Under the pieces are notes generated by a model. It did no database searches, was not told the DNA's origin, and saw only the letters and a program-made list of their open reading frames with translations. The position numbers and the translations under genes are program-made. 64,000 bases of DNA from Bombardia bombarda. Taxonomy: Eukaryota; Ascomycota; Sordariomycetes; Sordariales; Lasiosphaeriaceae. The stretch spans positions 1,488,001-1,552,000 of the forward strand of contig JAULSR010000003.1 of NCBI GenBank assembly GCA_030512295.1, read 5' to 3'. Below are positions 44,777 to 57,260 of the stretch, piece by piece (within the stretch, counting starts at the first letter, position 1; each line of letters opens with the position of its first letter).

Positions 44777-45858
44777 ATGAGTGTGGTAGCCAGGGAGATA
44801 TGGTAAGCTGGAGTTCATACAGTTTTAATAGGTTGATAATACGAGGGTGTAAAGTAGACGTGTTGTTGAAAACTGCAGTGCACTGTTTGGCGACACGATG
44901 ACACGGAACTCACCGTCTGGTAGCAAGCGTGGATACCCCTCAGTATCACGTCAACCAAAAGGTGCACTACCCGTCACCCCCTCCTAAGAATCTACCTATG
45001 TTTCACAAATACTGTGACAACGGATGGGTTTTGTGACACGGCTCCAACCTAATGGCAACACAAATTGGACCATGTTCGGACGAAAGCTCCCAGGTCCCAA
45101 TTTCCTTTGCCAGTTGAAAAGTACCGAGGACGTTTTTAATTGAATTGAAGCCATCGGCTGTTCTTGGCGCTCGTCGACCCACAGTCAGTTTCATGATGTC
45201 GGCTTGTATTTTGACGATCAAAGTCCCCACGATATCGTACCAAGCTGATATTGAACTGCCAAGCTTGCAGTAGAATCGCCACTAAGTTTAATGTATTAAA
45301 TGAGCATTCGTAACTCTACCCGTGGCCATGGCAGCGGACCCAGTGCCTGGTTGTGTACCAAAGAGTGCACGTGTCTTTGGGTATTCATCTCCATCTCACA
45401 TCCTCTTCATCCCATCTTTTTCATCCCGTCTATCCTAGCCATGTAGCAGTGCAAATTTTTTACGCTTGCAGCCGAGTTAAAACCGCGTCGGGAAGAAAGG
45501 TCCTGCATTGGTGTTAACAAAACAAACCTACAAGCCTGAACTTTTCATGAACCCCCTAGCTGTTATCCCACTCGGGCGGTTAACTACCATATTGCCTGCC
45601 GTCTTCATTCCAACAAAATCTGACTATTTGATGTCTCCCCACCAGTCGCACAGATTGTTCGACAACGATTTCGCGGTGGTTACGCTGCGATACCCATCTC
45701 GGCTGACGTGTGCGAGTATCACCATCAATCTCCTCGTGGAGCGTCCCAGTCGAAACAGAAAAGAGACGCATGTTTAAATACTTGGTTTGCGGACCTGCAG
45801 TTCCTCTGCCACTCACTGTATTCCTGTTTGTTCGTTTCCATCCATTCCATTCTCTTGA
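44777..45858. other. Intergenic region
   Basis: 1.08 kb between two plus-strand genes with no supported gene; the promoter of the third rhodopsin-family gene lies at its end. Confidence 0.5.
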
Positions 45859-47751
45859 ATGATTTCACATGACGGCACGATGGCAGCCTCGGATGGCGGC
45901 GGCGGCGGCGGCGGCGGCGGAGGCAAAGTCGAACTTTCGCGAGAATTCCTCGAGGAATACACGGGCGGCACGCTAGTTGGAATATCTATCGGCTTTGCTG
46001 TTCTCACGACTGTGGTGCTGGGGCTTCGGTTCTGGGCGAGGAAGTTCCAAGGGGCGGAGATTGGTCTTCACGATGCGTTGATCGTGGGGGCGTTTGTGGC
46101 CAATCTGGGGTTGTGTTTCTTAGGGATTGGTAGGTTACCTTACTTTGTAAGATTGAAGAATGTCGATGGCATTGATACGTTTGTGATGGTGATTGCTAAC
46201 CCATATATCAAAACCACAACAGTAATGGTCGAAATCGGCGGCGTAGGCTACCACGTCGTGGCCCTCGAGCGGCAAAACCCCGAAATCCTCGTCACATGGG
46301 CCAAAGTCCTGCTGGCATTCGAGATCGTCTACTTCACCGCCGTGACGCTGCCGAAGCTGTCGATTTTGTGTTTGTACATACGAGTGTTCAACTGGACGCC
46401 GAGAGCGGGCATGCGTAATGTGGCACTGCTTCTGGCAGGCATCGTGATCGCCATGTGGCTGTCGTTGACGGTGACGGCCTGCTTCCAGTGCCGTCCGATT
46501 GCGTACTGGTGGGATAAGAGCATCCCGAACGGCAGCTGCATCAACGTGCAGACCTTTTACCATGCGCAGAGTATTCCTGGGTTTATCTTGGACTTGTTTA
46601 TCATGGCCTTGCCGCTTAAGACGATATGGTGTCTGAAGATGCCCAAGGCGAAAAGGGTGGCGCTGTTGTTGGTGTTTCTTGTTGCTAGTTTGTGAGTATT
46701 CTGTTGTTGTTTTCCTGGGAGGTATGGCAAGTAGGTGCTGACAAAAGTCATTGGCCCAGAGGCGTCGTGGCATCCATAGTCCGGGCAATAACATTCTTCA
46801 GCAACTCGGCCTTTAACGACCGTACATGTAAGTGTGTTTACTCACCTCTCCGCTCCTCTCCTTTGTCTCTTAGACAATGCTGATCCCATCCCACAAAGGG
46901 GCCGGCGTCCCCCTCACCGGCTGGTCCATCGTCGAAGCAAGCTGCTATATCATCGCCAACTGCCTGCCCCATCTCCGCCCCCTGATCATCCACTTCTCCC
47001 CGCAATGGCTCAAAGACACGACCCAGCGACTACTCGACAAAGCCAGCCGTTTTGTGCCCTGCAACTTCCCGACCATGACGGGCGCCACCGCCAGCACGAC
47101 GCCGGCGCCATCGTCCTTCCGCACCAAGCCGGCTGCGTCGTTCAGCAGCAATATCGTCCACGGCCCGGCCGCCGCGGCGACGCCATCGTTCTTCCCCGGC
47201 CGCCAGACAAGAAGGTACCGGCGTACACAGTCAGGCGGGACGGAACACGAGTTGTCGACGAGGTCGACTACTGCTACGACGACGACGAGGAGCACGTCGT
47301 CGAGGTGTGCTAGGTTGTCGATGTCGCTGAAGAAGAAGAGCTCGACTACGTTGGGGGTTGGGAATTTGTTTGGGGGTGAGAGTAGTGGGGGTAGACGCCA
47401 GGATGGGGGATGGTGGTGGATGAGATTGATGAGATTAGGCCGTCGTCGGGGTTTTCGGTGCTGAATAGCATCACTGGTGGCAGTGCTAGCGGCAGTGGTG
47501 GTGGTGCGCATTCTGAAAAGTTGTTCGAGGTCGGTGAAAGTGGGAGAGGAGAGCTGAAAAGGGGATTACAACAGGGGGATAACAACCAATTTGGGATGAT
47601 GGCTGATGGTGGTGGTGGTGATTGCTGCGATAGGCAGTTGCTACAACAGCAGCTTCACGACTTGAGCCAGGGGGGTATACATGTTACCAAGGAGTTTCGA
47701 CTGTCAAGTCATACTGCACATGGACGGAATGGGGGTGGCGGTGGTGCGTGA
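45859..47751 (+). CDS. Third fungal rhodopsin-domain integral membrane protein
   Basis: Exons 45859-46129, 46223-46691, 46760-46827, 46899-47751; about 553 aa (546 if the Met at 45880 is used). A Gly run (GGC repeats, 45897-45923) precedes helix 1. Family motifs: LRFWARKFQGAEIGLHDALI, GVGYH, a loop with QCRPIAYWWD and GSCINV, FILDLFIMALP, and in the last helices VRAITFFSNSAF, then WSIVEASCYIIANCLPHLRPL. The long cytoplasmic tail ends in the family-typical GGIHVTKEF. The tail changes frame at the G run 47405-47409; one additional G joins VGNLFGGESS... to VVDEIDEIRPSSGFS. Probable receptor-like protein. Confidence 0.85.
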
Positions 47752-48208
47752 GGTGGGGTGTTTGGGTTTTGGTGGAAAAGGTTGGTGTTGTGGATTAGTC
47801 ATCTCTGATCAGCCGTCTCCACTTCGGCATCTTGTTGTTCCGCTTGTTTTGTACGTATTATCGATATTTTCGGCCTCGCGCAGATTAGCCTAGAATCTAC
47901 ACACACACATCTTCGCAGACCCTGAATCGGCCCAACAGGTTCTGAGCCCTCTGAACTTCCACTGCGTATTCAAGCCATTTATCTTCAGCTATTCAGAGCT
48001 TTGCAGACGTTATTTTTTCGCTGCCCTAATAGCCGGCTTTTCACCTATCCGCTCGTGTTTTGGCTACTAGACCGCTTGGCGCAGTGTCACGCCAAAGCTA
48101 GCCCACGGACGGAACAGAACAGAACTGAATATCACGAGCCTGCCAACGCAGTTTCGCTCTTTAAGATAAGCTTTGTTGACTCAGACTTCGGCTCTTGCTT
48201 CTTTCAAG
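47752..48208. other. Region between rhodopsin-family gene and copia segment
   Basis: 457 bases, no gene. I looked for a long terminal repeat ending here that recurs after 49678 and saw none. Confidence 0.45.
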
Positions 48209-49678
48209 ATGGCCGACACGACTTTCTCCGCCCCCAAGCTCCGAGAGCTCAAGAATGAGCTAGGCTTGAGGGACTGGAATACACTACTCGAGCTTACGCT
48301 TGAGATCCAAGGGCTAGGCAACTATATCAAGGAATCGTTGCCCACGCCTTCGACAGAAGAAAAGAAAGAACGCGCGAAAGTAATGCTAATTATCGAATCC
48401 GCGCTTTCGCTAGAGATCAAAGACCGCCTCGTTAACGGCGGCTACGACAGCAAGAATAGAGATCCTAAGATCCTCTACGACGCAATACAAGAGAAGGTTC
48501 CCAAGGTTCCCAAGGTTTCCGAGACCGCTATCGCGGAGCTCGTCGCTGAGCTGTTCAACATCGCTAGAAAGAACTTCACGCTCCAGGCCTTCATCAGCCG
48601 TGCCCAATACCTCAAGCGACGAATTCAGGAGGTCATCCCGTCCCAGCCCGACGAAACAATCATCTACGCGGTACTCAACGGCATCAGAGACTACGAATTC
48701 CACGCCTTCCTGATCAGAGATATGAAGGCCAGTAATCTCACATGGGAAAAACTCATCAGCGAGCTCTCCGACGAGGCCGCTAGAGAATCCCACGATCCGA
48801 AGTTAATGCTGAACAAGGCAGCGACTACTACGAACAGTACGAGTGGGAACTCCTCCTCCAAGACGAAGCGATCTACAATTAAGCGCTTTGGCAAGACAAT
48901 TCCGCTCCACGAGCATTGTGGGAACTATCACTTTGGCGGTGATGAGGAGTGCTTTGCGATACACCCCGAAAAGAAGGTTGAATACGAGAAGCGTCTCAAG
49001 GAGAGGGAGTCCGGCCAGCCCACGAGCTCGCAGCCGGGTACTACACCTGCTTCTACAACTGCCCTACGCTTCCAGAGCGGCCTCCATGGCGTCAACTTGC
49101 TCCGCGATACCGCGATAGCTACACTACGTCCGAAGAACTACGTCCTTAACGAAGACAGCTTTATTCTTGACTCTGGAACGTCAGACCACACCTTCAACAA
49201 CCGCAAATGGTTCCAACACCTAGTCCAACTGCCGGAGCCTCGAAATTTCGCCTCCGCCAACGGGGGGGACACGGTGTTGACGCATACAGGTATCGCCAGA
49301 TTCACGGTTCTTCGTTCAGACGGAAGACCTGTCGACTTCGAGTGTCAGGCAGTATACTCGCCCAACGCACCTTGCAACCTTCTTTCCACAGGAATTTTCA
49401 AGAAGGACGGCGCAATATTTGACGGACAAACGGACAGGCTCATCACCAAAGTTGGGGGCATCGAACTAGCCACCCTGATCTGGATCAACGAGGTCACTGT
49501 ATTCAAGGACATCTTGCCAGTAAAGCCTCATCCTGATGGCTTCTCCCTCATTTCCTACGACTTGATGCACAAAGGACTAATCCACAACAGTTGGTGTGAA
49601 AAGGGGTTTCCAACAGTGTTTTCTGGCGGGCAGTTGTTTGGAGTTGCACGACCAATCATGGAAGACCGGTGTTCGTAG
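48209..49678 (+). mobile_element. Ty1/copia retrotransposon gag-protease segment, truncated
   Basis: One uninterrupted frame of 489 aa from the Met at 48209 (an in-frame ATG lies at 48173). A helical gag domain is followed by a zinc-knuckle-like CGNYHFGGDEEC...H segment and the retropepsin-like protease motif FILDSGTSDHT with LLSTG downstream. The frame then ends; no integrase, reverse transcriptase or RNase H follows, and no flanking long terminal repeats are visible. It is either a truncated insertion or a gag-protease gene kept by the host. The frame carries no stop codons of the kind left by repeat-induced point mutation. Confidence 0.85.
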
Positions 49679-49799
49679 ACGTAACGCACCGGCAGGCAGC
49701 AACCTATATTCTTCATCTCATGCCCCGCACGTAACGTGTTTTTATCCAAAGGCAACTTCAGTTGTGATTATTGCACGTAAAATCCTTAATCTACCTACG

Positions 49800-51212
49800 A
49801 TGAGTGCAACCGCCGACAAAGACGACAGCCTCCCCGGCCAGTTGAACTATGACACATGGCATCTCATCCTCGGATATGTACGTGTGTCTATGTCCCTCAA
49901 CCAACCAACCAACCCATACTTGGCCAACCCATACTTGGCAGAAGAAGACTGACAATGACCGCACCGTACAAAGATCGAGGATCGAAAGGACCTATGCAGC
50001 CTATCTCTGGTATCCAAAAAGATCCACAACTCGGCCACCCCCCATCTGTATCGCACTCTCCTGCTGGGCCCAAGACAGCGGCGCAAGAGCTCATTCGCAT
50101 TCGGCATGAGACTAGCTAGCCGCATGTCAAACACAAAGCAAAAGTTGCGCGACGCCCAATGGAGAGACACGTTTGCTCTCATCCGCCGGCTGGTAACAAA
50201 CCCCGACGGACAACAGGCCCACGCCGTGCGCGAGGTCGAGGTCGTCGTCCCAGAGAGAGGCGAGGAGTATGCTGTACGGCAGTTTGAGCATCCAGACAAA
50301 GGGCTCGCGGCTCAGGTGCGCGCCCTGCCAGGCCTGCGGCAGGTCCGGCCGCAGTCGGCGCTGACGCCAGCTCTCGACGACGCCCTGCTGCGCGCGCTCA
50401 GCGACCACCCCAACCGCCCCCGGCTGCACCTCCTCGACGAGGACGGCCACAGGGCCGTCGCGGGCCCGATGCCCTGCGTCAGCGTGATATGCGCCCGCGT
50501 GAACCCGTACCACGACACGGAGGAGAAGGCCAACCGCACGATCCCGGCGATCCAGGAGCTGGTTTTTTCCTGCCCGAACCTGAAGTCGCTAGCTCTTTGC
50601 GTCGTCGGGAACTACGGGGGATGCATGAGACCGCCGGTATACCACCCCCAGGTCTACTCCTTCCGGCTAGTCGGGGACGAGACGTTCCCGCCGCTCGAGT
50701 CGCTGTCGCTGGATGGGTATCGCATGGGGTCGGACTACCGCGCGCCGGAGGAGTGGCCCCATTGGCGCGACAGGCTGGATTGGTCCAGGTTGAGGGCGCT
50801 CGGGTTGGGGCCGCAGCCGATGCACGCGAATATTCTGGAGTATGTCGCGGGGTATGCTACCGCCTTGCGTAGTCTTACGGTGCAGACGTATGCGGAGGAG
50901 GGCGAGGACTTGTATCCTCAGCTGGAGGCGTTTCTGCTGTCTTTTGGTAGCCTGGAGGAGCTTAATGTTAGGGGACATTTTGTGTCTAACCGCGCGCTGG
51001 CTGGGCATCCTGGAATTAAGAGGCTCTGCTTGCATAGCATGGAGGTTCCGAGAGACGGGGCCCGCCGCCCGGTACTAGGTGTTGCGGACCTGTGCGCGAG
51101 TCTTCTATTTGCAACTAGTTGGTGTCATAGAAGAAAGTTGGTTTACCGAGAAACTGGGGAGGATCATCCAGCTTATAGCCTGATTTGCCATCGAAAATCG
51201 GTAACTTTCTGA
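49800..51212 (+). CDS. F-box-like/leucine-rich protein
   Basis: Exons 49800-49877 and 49974-51212 (intron 49878-49973, GTACGT...AAAG, with a CTGAC branch point), 438 aa. The N-terminus spans the splice: LNYDTWHLILGY joined to IEDRKDLCSLSLVSKKIHNSATPHLYRTLLL, which matches the fungal F-box pattern (substrate receptor of SCF ubiquitin ligases). The rest has scattered leucine-rich segments (FSCPNLKSLALC, PPLESLSLDGYR, LRALGLGP, LEELNVRG). The intron carries a tandem duplication of CAACCCATACTTGGC. Substrate unknown. The last 40 residues are not typical and the true stop might differ. Confidence 0.65.
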
Positions 51213-51495
51213 TAGACAGCTATGGTAACATTTGTGGGCGGTTAGCTTGTTACTTATTGTCATGCTGCATAGGTAAGGTACACAATGAAATTTGGACAGC
51301 GTCAGTGTACCTCTAATATTTGCTACATCATTTGAAGACAGTTGGTCCTTGTCGAATCCCGGATGAAAGGCATGGATCAGGCGCCTGGCTTGAAGCTCGT
51401 TGTTGTTGTCGTCCACACATAGTATAAGGAGACCTTGTAGTCAATATAGGAACTTCCAATTCACATGGTAGCTCTAACGTGCATCAATAGCAAGC

Positions 51496-52853
51496 ATGAT
51501 GGCCGCCCAGCAGTTGTCTTTGCGTTATGTATGGGCTACGCTCCTTATTGTGCTCCTCTTCTCTCTTTTACTCCCTGCTGTTGTCACAGGACAACTCGGA
51601 ATAGACAGCATAAGACTGTGACAGAACACGTCGACAGGTTTTGCCCCTGATATTGACCTCGAAGACGGCTGGAACGCCTCGTATCCACTGTTTGAAGGCT
51701 TAGCCCCCTTGCCAGCCGACAACAGTGGCGCTGTGAATGGCAGCGATGGCGGCAACACTACATGGATGGCCACGCTGACTCGACGGACTTCTTTGTCAAT
51801 CTTCATGCTCCCCCCAGTGGGGCCACTCAGTCTCGGTCACGCTGGAGTGTAAATGGCGGAAGTACCTTCCACTGGACCAACCGCGGCGTGCTGTACGCTC
51901 CGATTGACCGTGGGGAATGCATAGTATGTTTTATTCTCGCTTATCAGACTAGACTAGAGGATTTACTGACTCACGTATTCGTAACCTTTGCAGCATTTTG
52001 CCAACTTTGGGGGCCTTGGCCGAGCTGACCATCATGTCTGGCCGGATAAGAATAATGCTAAGACGTTCTTCAACCAGTGCGGTAGTGGCGGCACTGGGGG
52101 TGACGATGGTCCAGTCGGTGATTTGCTTCTTGTTTCATGTGTCCTATCGGTCTTGATATCTAACTACATCCATATAGTCGACCTGGGGCTGCCTTTATAC
52201 AGCGCTCCTGTCAGCGGCGGCGGCGGCGATAGTGGAGGAGGAGGAGGAGGAGCTGGTGGAGGCAGTGGCGGAGGTGGCGGTACCACCACCGACGACACAG
52301 TATTTATTGCGACCAACGTCGAGACTTGGGACCCGACTTTCCGGTCCTAACGCCGCCGTGTCTATTCCACTTAAGGGGCCACATATACTACGACCCGATC
52401 TTTGGCGGCAAAGACAGGTGGTCGTACTCTCTACCATTTGACTTGACAGACCTTAACGGGGACTACGGAAACAGGGTGATATGCGGTGATCATTCCAACA
52501 CGGACGGAAAGACTCACACAGATGCCAGCTCGCCGTATAACTGGCATGTCCCTTCTGAGTCTGGCTTTGACCTCGTTCTCAACAGTACGGGCGGCGTAGC
52601 TCAAGTCACGTTGCCCAATGGTCAAGGGTTCCAGTGGAAAACTAGTGCTAAGAGTAGCGATGTTGACTATTATGGCGCTTGCGATGACAGGAAATCGCAT
52701 TGCATCTCTTGTACCAACTACGACTTTGGTCTCGGCCTCCTCATTCTCTCTTCGGAGAGGTCTGGTAAGGCAGTGGTGTTATACGGGAGACCAACACGAA
52801 AATGCCAAGACAAGACTTCTTACACGAATGTGCGTGATAAGGAAGGGCAATGA
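51496..52853 (+). pseudogene. Secreted Gly-linker protein, reading frame damaged
   Basis: A signal peptide (MMAAQQLSLRYVWATLLIV..., residues 1-28) starts a gene with no recognised family. A 45-base intron (51580-51624) avoids an in-frame TGA. Exons at 51625-51923, 51994-52117 and from 52178 follow, with introns 51924-51993 and 52118-52177. The product has acidic N-glycosylated sequence, HADSTDFFVNLHAPP, a (Gly)n/Ser linker (52216-52280) and a C-terminal domain with GHIYYDPIFGGKDRWSYS and four Cys. The frame changes once between 51700 and 51765 and again at 52320-52376, where a 58-base intron with a TCCTAAC branch point gives the wrong phase. Either assembly errors or a decaying gene. Confidence 0.45.
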
Positions 52854-53296
52854 TGCAAGAAACCGAGTGGGAGGTGATGACGAAGTCAAGTCACAATACT
52901 GTGAATCTCCATTCCCCTCATCTGTTGAATCTCACCTGCATGATATATTTGATGTTATCGAGTACTCTGGGATCAATACACTACGAGCAAGTGGTTTAAT
53001 CTTTGTTGGAATGGATTAATAATGCTGTATGTTGCTGCGCGAGAGAGTCGAGTTCAGCCAATGAAACACCACAGTGAGCGACTGCTAACAGGCCTGGGCT
53101 TGGCAGAACTCGCGTCATTAGACCGGTCCAAATGAAGTTCATACCGCGGCTCATTTCACTCCCCCGCTTTCCCAGCCATATATCATCCAACGTCAACCTT
53201 TCATATCAATGACATAAAATCACCAGATAGCTACTTTCTACTAGGATTTAGTGTCATTACGTTCATCTCATCTACACATCTCACCTATCCACAACC
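52854..53296. other. Intergenic region
   Basis: 443 bases, no supported gene; promoter of the alpha/beta hydrolase. Confidence 0.5.
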
Positions 53297-54372
53297 ATGG
53301 CTCTCGAAACCCGCAATTTCTACCCGCAACTGAAGCGTCATGTCACGCCTACATCCTCCGGCTCAGACGTCGTGAGCTACACCTCCGACCTGGGCGATGG
53401 CGGTCCCATCTTGACTCTGATCCATGGCTATCCGCAGTCTGCCTTCATGTATGAACAAGCACTTACCTGCCTTCCTACTTACCTCCCATACTTGCCTTGC
53501 CTTCTTCAAAATATGCTCCCAACTAACCAACCCCCCCTTTCCCCCAGCTGGCGCCACATAATCCCCCACCTCCTCCCCAAAGTCTCCCTCTTCGTCCCCG
53601 AGCTCCCCGGCTACGGCATCTCCACGCCCTGCACCGCCGCCGGCAACCACTCCAAGCGCACCGTCGGCCTCGCCCTGCTCTCCGCCCTCTCCGCCACCTT
53701 CAACCTGTCGTCCACCTCCTCCGCCCCCCGCAAGGTCATCCTAGGCGGCCACGACCGCGGCGCCCGCGTCTGCCACCGCCTCGCCGTCGACCGGCACACC
53801 CTCCCATCCACCATCTCCGTAATCGGCACCATCCTCCTCGACATCGTGCCGACCAAAGTCCAATGGGACGCCTTCGCCGACCCGGCCATCGCGCAAAACT
53901 ACTTCCACTGGCCGCTGCTGGCCAACGTGGAGCTGGCGGTGCCGCTGATCATGGCGTTTGGCGGGGCCAATTGGGTGCGCGGGGGGCACTACAGGCTAAC
54001 GAAGAGTGAGGAGGGGTTGCGAAGGATGACGGCGGACGATGCGGTCGAGGGGGTGTATGCGAGGCTGTTTGAGAAGGAGGAGACGGTGAGGGGGAGCTGT
54101 GAGGATTATAAGGCGGGGGCGAAGGAGGAGGTGGATGAGCAGGTGGAGGATCAAGAGAAGGGGAGGAAGCTGGATGTGCCGGTGCTGGTGATGTTTTCGG
54201 AGGCGGGGCTGGGGAGGGGGATTGATGTGGGGGCGGTCTGGAGGGGGTGGGTGAGCGAGGGGACGGAGTTGGGGGTTGTGGGGGTGGGTGGGGGTATGGG
54301 CATTATTTGCCGGAGGAGGCGTGGGACGTGGTTGTTGGGGAGGTGGAGGGGTTTTTGGGGAGGGTTTTTTAG
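53297..54372 (+). CDS. Alpha/beta hydrolase (haloacetate dehalogenase/epoxide hydrolase type)
   Basis: Exons 53297-53448 and 53548-54372 (intron of 99 bases, which happens to be open), about 325 aa. Asp-nucleophile hydrolase: oxyanion motif HGYPQSAF, nucleophile elbow GGHDRGARV (Asp), and FVPELPGYGIS. The stretch around SCEDYKAGA resembles fluoroacetate dehalogenase-like proteins. The catalytic His is in GHYLPEEAW, close to the end (GFLGRVF, stop 54370-54372). That last segment is in a different frame from the rest. One extra G in the run 54290-54294 restores it. Without it the frame runs on to about 54502 and loses the His. The 3' part is strongly G-rich. Confidence 0.78.
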
Positions 54373-57260
54373 GGGTGGCTCGGTTGTGGGAAGAGAGGAT
54401 CTTGTGATTATTGCGTGGGTGGGTGGTTGTGGTGGTGGTTTGGGAATATCAACAAATCAACAAAGGGGGTTGCCATTTGCCAGGGATGTCAAGGTGAGAT
54501 AAGGTGTGCAAGTGTTCCGGGAAATCTGTGCATGGATTAGAATCATTTGACCGCTAGTATCGATTGCCAGGTACCCAAAGAGAATGTCTGTTACTTGGGC
54601 ATGTAGAGCGATCAATTTTGCCATATTGAAAATAAGGTTCACTAACACTGGTACATCTTCTCCCCCTCCGCGTCGATAAGATGTAGATAACGATAAGAAA
54701 GGTGAGACATGGATGACTCTTTCCGCACCTGCCTGACCATCGACGGGCTGAAAGAGGGTCTGCTGGTTAGCCCTGCTTGCCCTCTTTCTCTTATTGCGAC
54801 TTGCACTTTCACCATCGTGATTCAGTCATCACACGAGAGTAAAAATGCAGCCAAATGGTGGGTCAAATGCCGGAGCCGGCGACCGTTGTCGATCATCCGC
54901 TTGCTTTGGGGCTCGTGCAGCAGCCGATTGTTGCGGCAGCCACCGATGCACAGAGGTCGCTGCAGCAAGTCACCGCCTTAGCGAGATTGTCGTAGTGGGT
55001 CGTGAATGTGAAAGCTTGAAATGACGCCAGGATGGTGTGACCACCGCTGCTCAGTTATCATATCGTCCCAAACCTTTTCGCGATAAAGACGGTCGACGTT
55101 CACCGCCCTCACCGCTGTGTGTCGAATAGGCCCATATCATCGACAGATGGACTTGCGAACATCATGCTTGAGAGCGCAATTCTCTGCTTAACCTAGCAGC
55201 TTTCTACAAGATTCGCGGCCCCGAACACTGTTAGATCGGCAAGCCCGAGCCGTGCAACTTTTTCTATGACGTTTATGAGGTCGAAAGTGGATGAGATGGT
55301 GACGGTGGAGGAGTTCCCCGATCTCTCCCCGCACGGCAAGGGTCGACAGGGTCTCACTAAGGACCCGCCCCCGCCCGATACCGACCCATGCTGAAGCTTC
55401 AGTTGGCTAGGCGCCTGTCGTTCCCTGTCAAGCTTGTCAATCTTGTCGGTCACAGTGGATGCGGCAATCGACGCTTTCGTTCCATCATCTACCGGCCCAC
55501 TACCGGGCTATCCATGGCCCCCCGCAGCTGCCGATTAGCGCCCATCAGACCACTTATGTGAAAGTTCGTGATGGCGTTCCGCTATATCAAGAATGTCGAC
55601 TTAGAGCCTGTCAAAAAAAAAGGTATCGGCGACCAAACTTGGCATTCCGTGGGACACTTGACCCCGCCACAATGCCGAGCCGTCAAAACACAACAAGCAC
55701 CAAACACATTGCACGCCGAGCACGTCCAAGAAATGGCAAGCACACTAGTTGGGAGTGTATTCCCTTGGCGCGATATCGCATGACGAACAACGAGGCTCGG
55801 TGGCCGCGAATGTTGATGCTATCTCTCCAGACCTGAAAGGGTGGTGGCGACGTGTGTCACGAGATGGACAACCACAAGTGATGGGTGTTCTTGGAACCAA
55901 GTAAGTGTGCCCAACTTTTCGAATCCTTCACGGCCAACAAGGCGACGAACGACTTTTTAGCTGTTGCGCCCGAACTACATATGTGACGACGACGAAAAAG
56001 GTCATGGGAATCGGTTGTTCATACAGGCGCCCGATCACATCACCATACCGAGCTTGCCGTCGTGGCAGAGATGGATTTCTTGGGCCGAGCTGCAGGTCGC
56101 TAAACGACAGGGGCACACTAGGACACAGCACAGAGAGGGCACACACCGCCCCGCATAGGTGAGCTGGCCGTCCCTGAACCTTCCGATGCTGTCAATTGTT
56201 GGCATGGAATACACTATTTCGCAAAAAGCACTGGTCTGGAGTTGTTCAGTGCTTCCCGACCACTAATGGACCCTGACTCGAAGATTACACCACAGATTCC
56301 CTGCAATATGGTTCGCCCATCCAGAGTTAGTTCAGATCCTTAGCAGCTTGCGCCTTCGATCTGATCCGATCGCTCACTTGTAATTCTCTCAGTTGTCAAA
56401 GAACAACTCCCAAGCAATAATTTCAGGTGCAAATCCAGAACCTGGGGCGATGCTGTTTGCGGCCAAGACAGCCCATTCCAAGGGGACACTGGCATTGTAC
56501 GTCTCCAATGTGGCCCCGTATATGTAGGTACCTTGTGGAACACGGCACCTGCAGTGGGTGACGAGGTATCCGCCCGTACCCTTCTTGGCACGCCTGGGAG
56601 ACATGGATGGTGGGGCCGTGGGGTACCTGGGGGTACCTGGCACCCGACCGCTTCCCTCTTCTGAATGACAGCTCACGCGCGCTACAAAAACCTAACAACA
56701 CATAGCCCTCACCATGGCTAGATTAGGGAGACAAGGCGGCCGGAACGGGCGGGTCCAGGCGAGCGATCCATCATGGCTCGCTCACTCGGCATTGTCGTCT
56801 GCTAACCTAAAATGCCGTTCCCGTGTCCTTTGTCTAGTAGCCTGTAGTAGTAGGCTATCCACGAGGAAGGGGGGTGATCACCACACACACCATGCATATT
56901 TCTGAATCATCAAGGTCTCATCACAGCCAGCCAGTCAGCCAGCAAGGTCCCGACTTTTTGACTCGGATAGCCTACCAACCGAGCGAGAATTTTCTCACTA
57001 TTAAATACTAAAGCCATGTCCCCCAAGTATTTAGTATTGTGGTCTTCCCCCCACATGCGTCACCACTTCCGTTCGCGGAGCTGTAGATTATGTATATACA
57101 TATATAAGCACAACATTCCCCTACCTGCAGTTGGAGACCTGCGGTAGCAACACAGTGAAGTGATCACCATTTCCAACAACCCAAAGGAAAGATTACCCTA
57201 TCTTTCCATAGAATCCAGTTCCAGTTCAGGACCTTATCTTGGCGGAAATAACACCCAGCC
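54373..57260. other. Gene-poor region of 2.9 kb
   Basis: No gene I can support. Frames at 55193-55453 (minus), 55459-55836 (plus) and 56389-56676 (minus) have no recognised domain. The last encodes a hydrophobic-aromatic stretch (LEWAVLAANS, IIAWELFFDN) that could be the decayed end of an enzyme. The region could be degenerate accessory DNA. Confidence 0.45.

Noticed and set aside
47752..49900. Long terminal repeats flanking the copia segment
   Set aside because: Only short similarities such as ACGTAACG were found around the 3' end; no repeat of useful length on both sides.
49974..50119. Apparent frameshift in the F-box-like gene
   Set aside because: On recounting, exon 2 from 49974 stays in one frame through to 51212; the other frame here is a shadow.
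51496..51640. Direct readthrough of the TGA in the secreted gene as selenocysteine or stop readthrough
   Set aside because: A 45-base GT-AG intron removes the stop in phase, and fungi of this type lack selenocysteine machinery.
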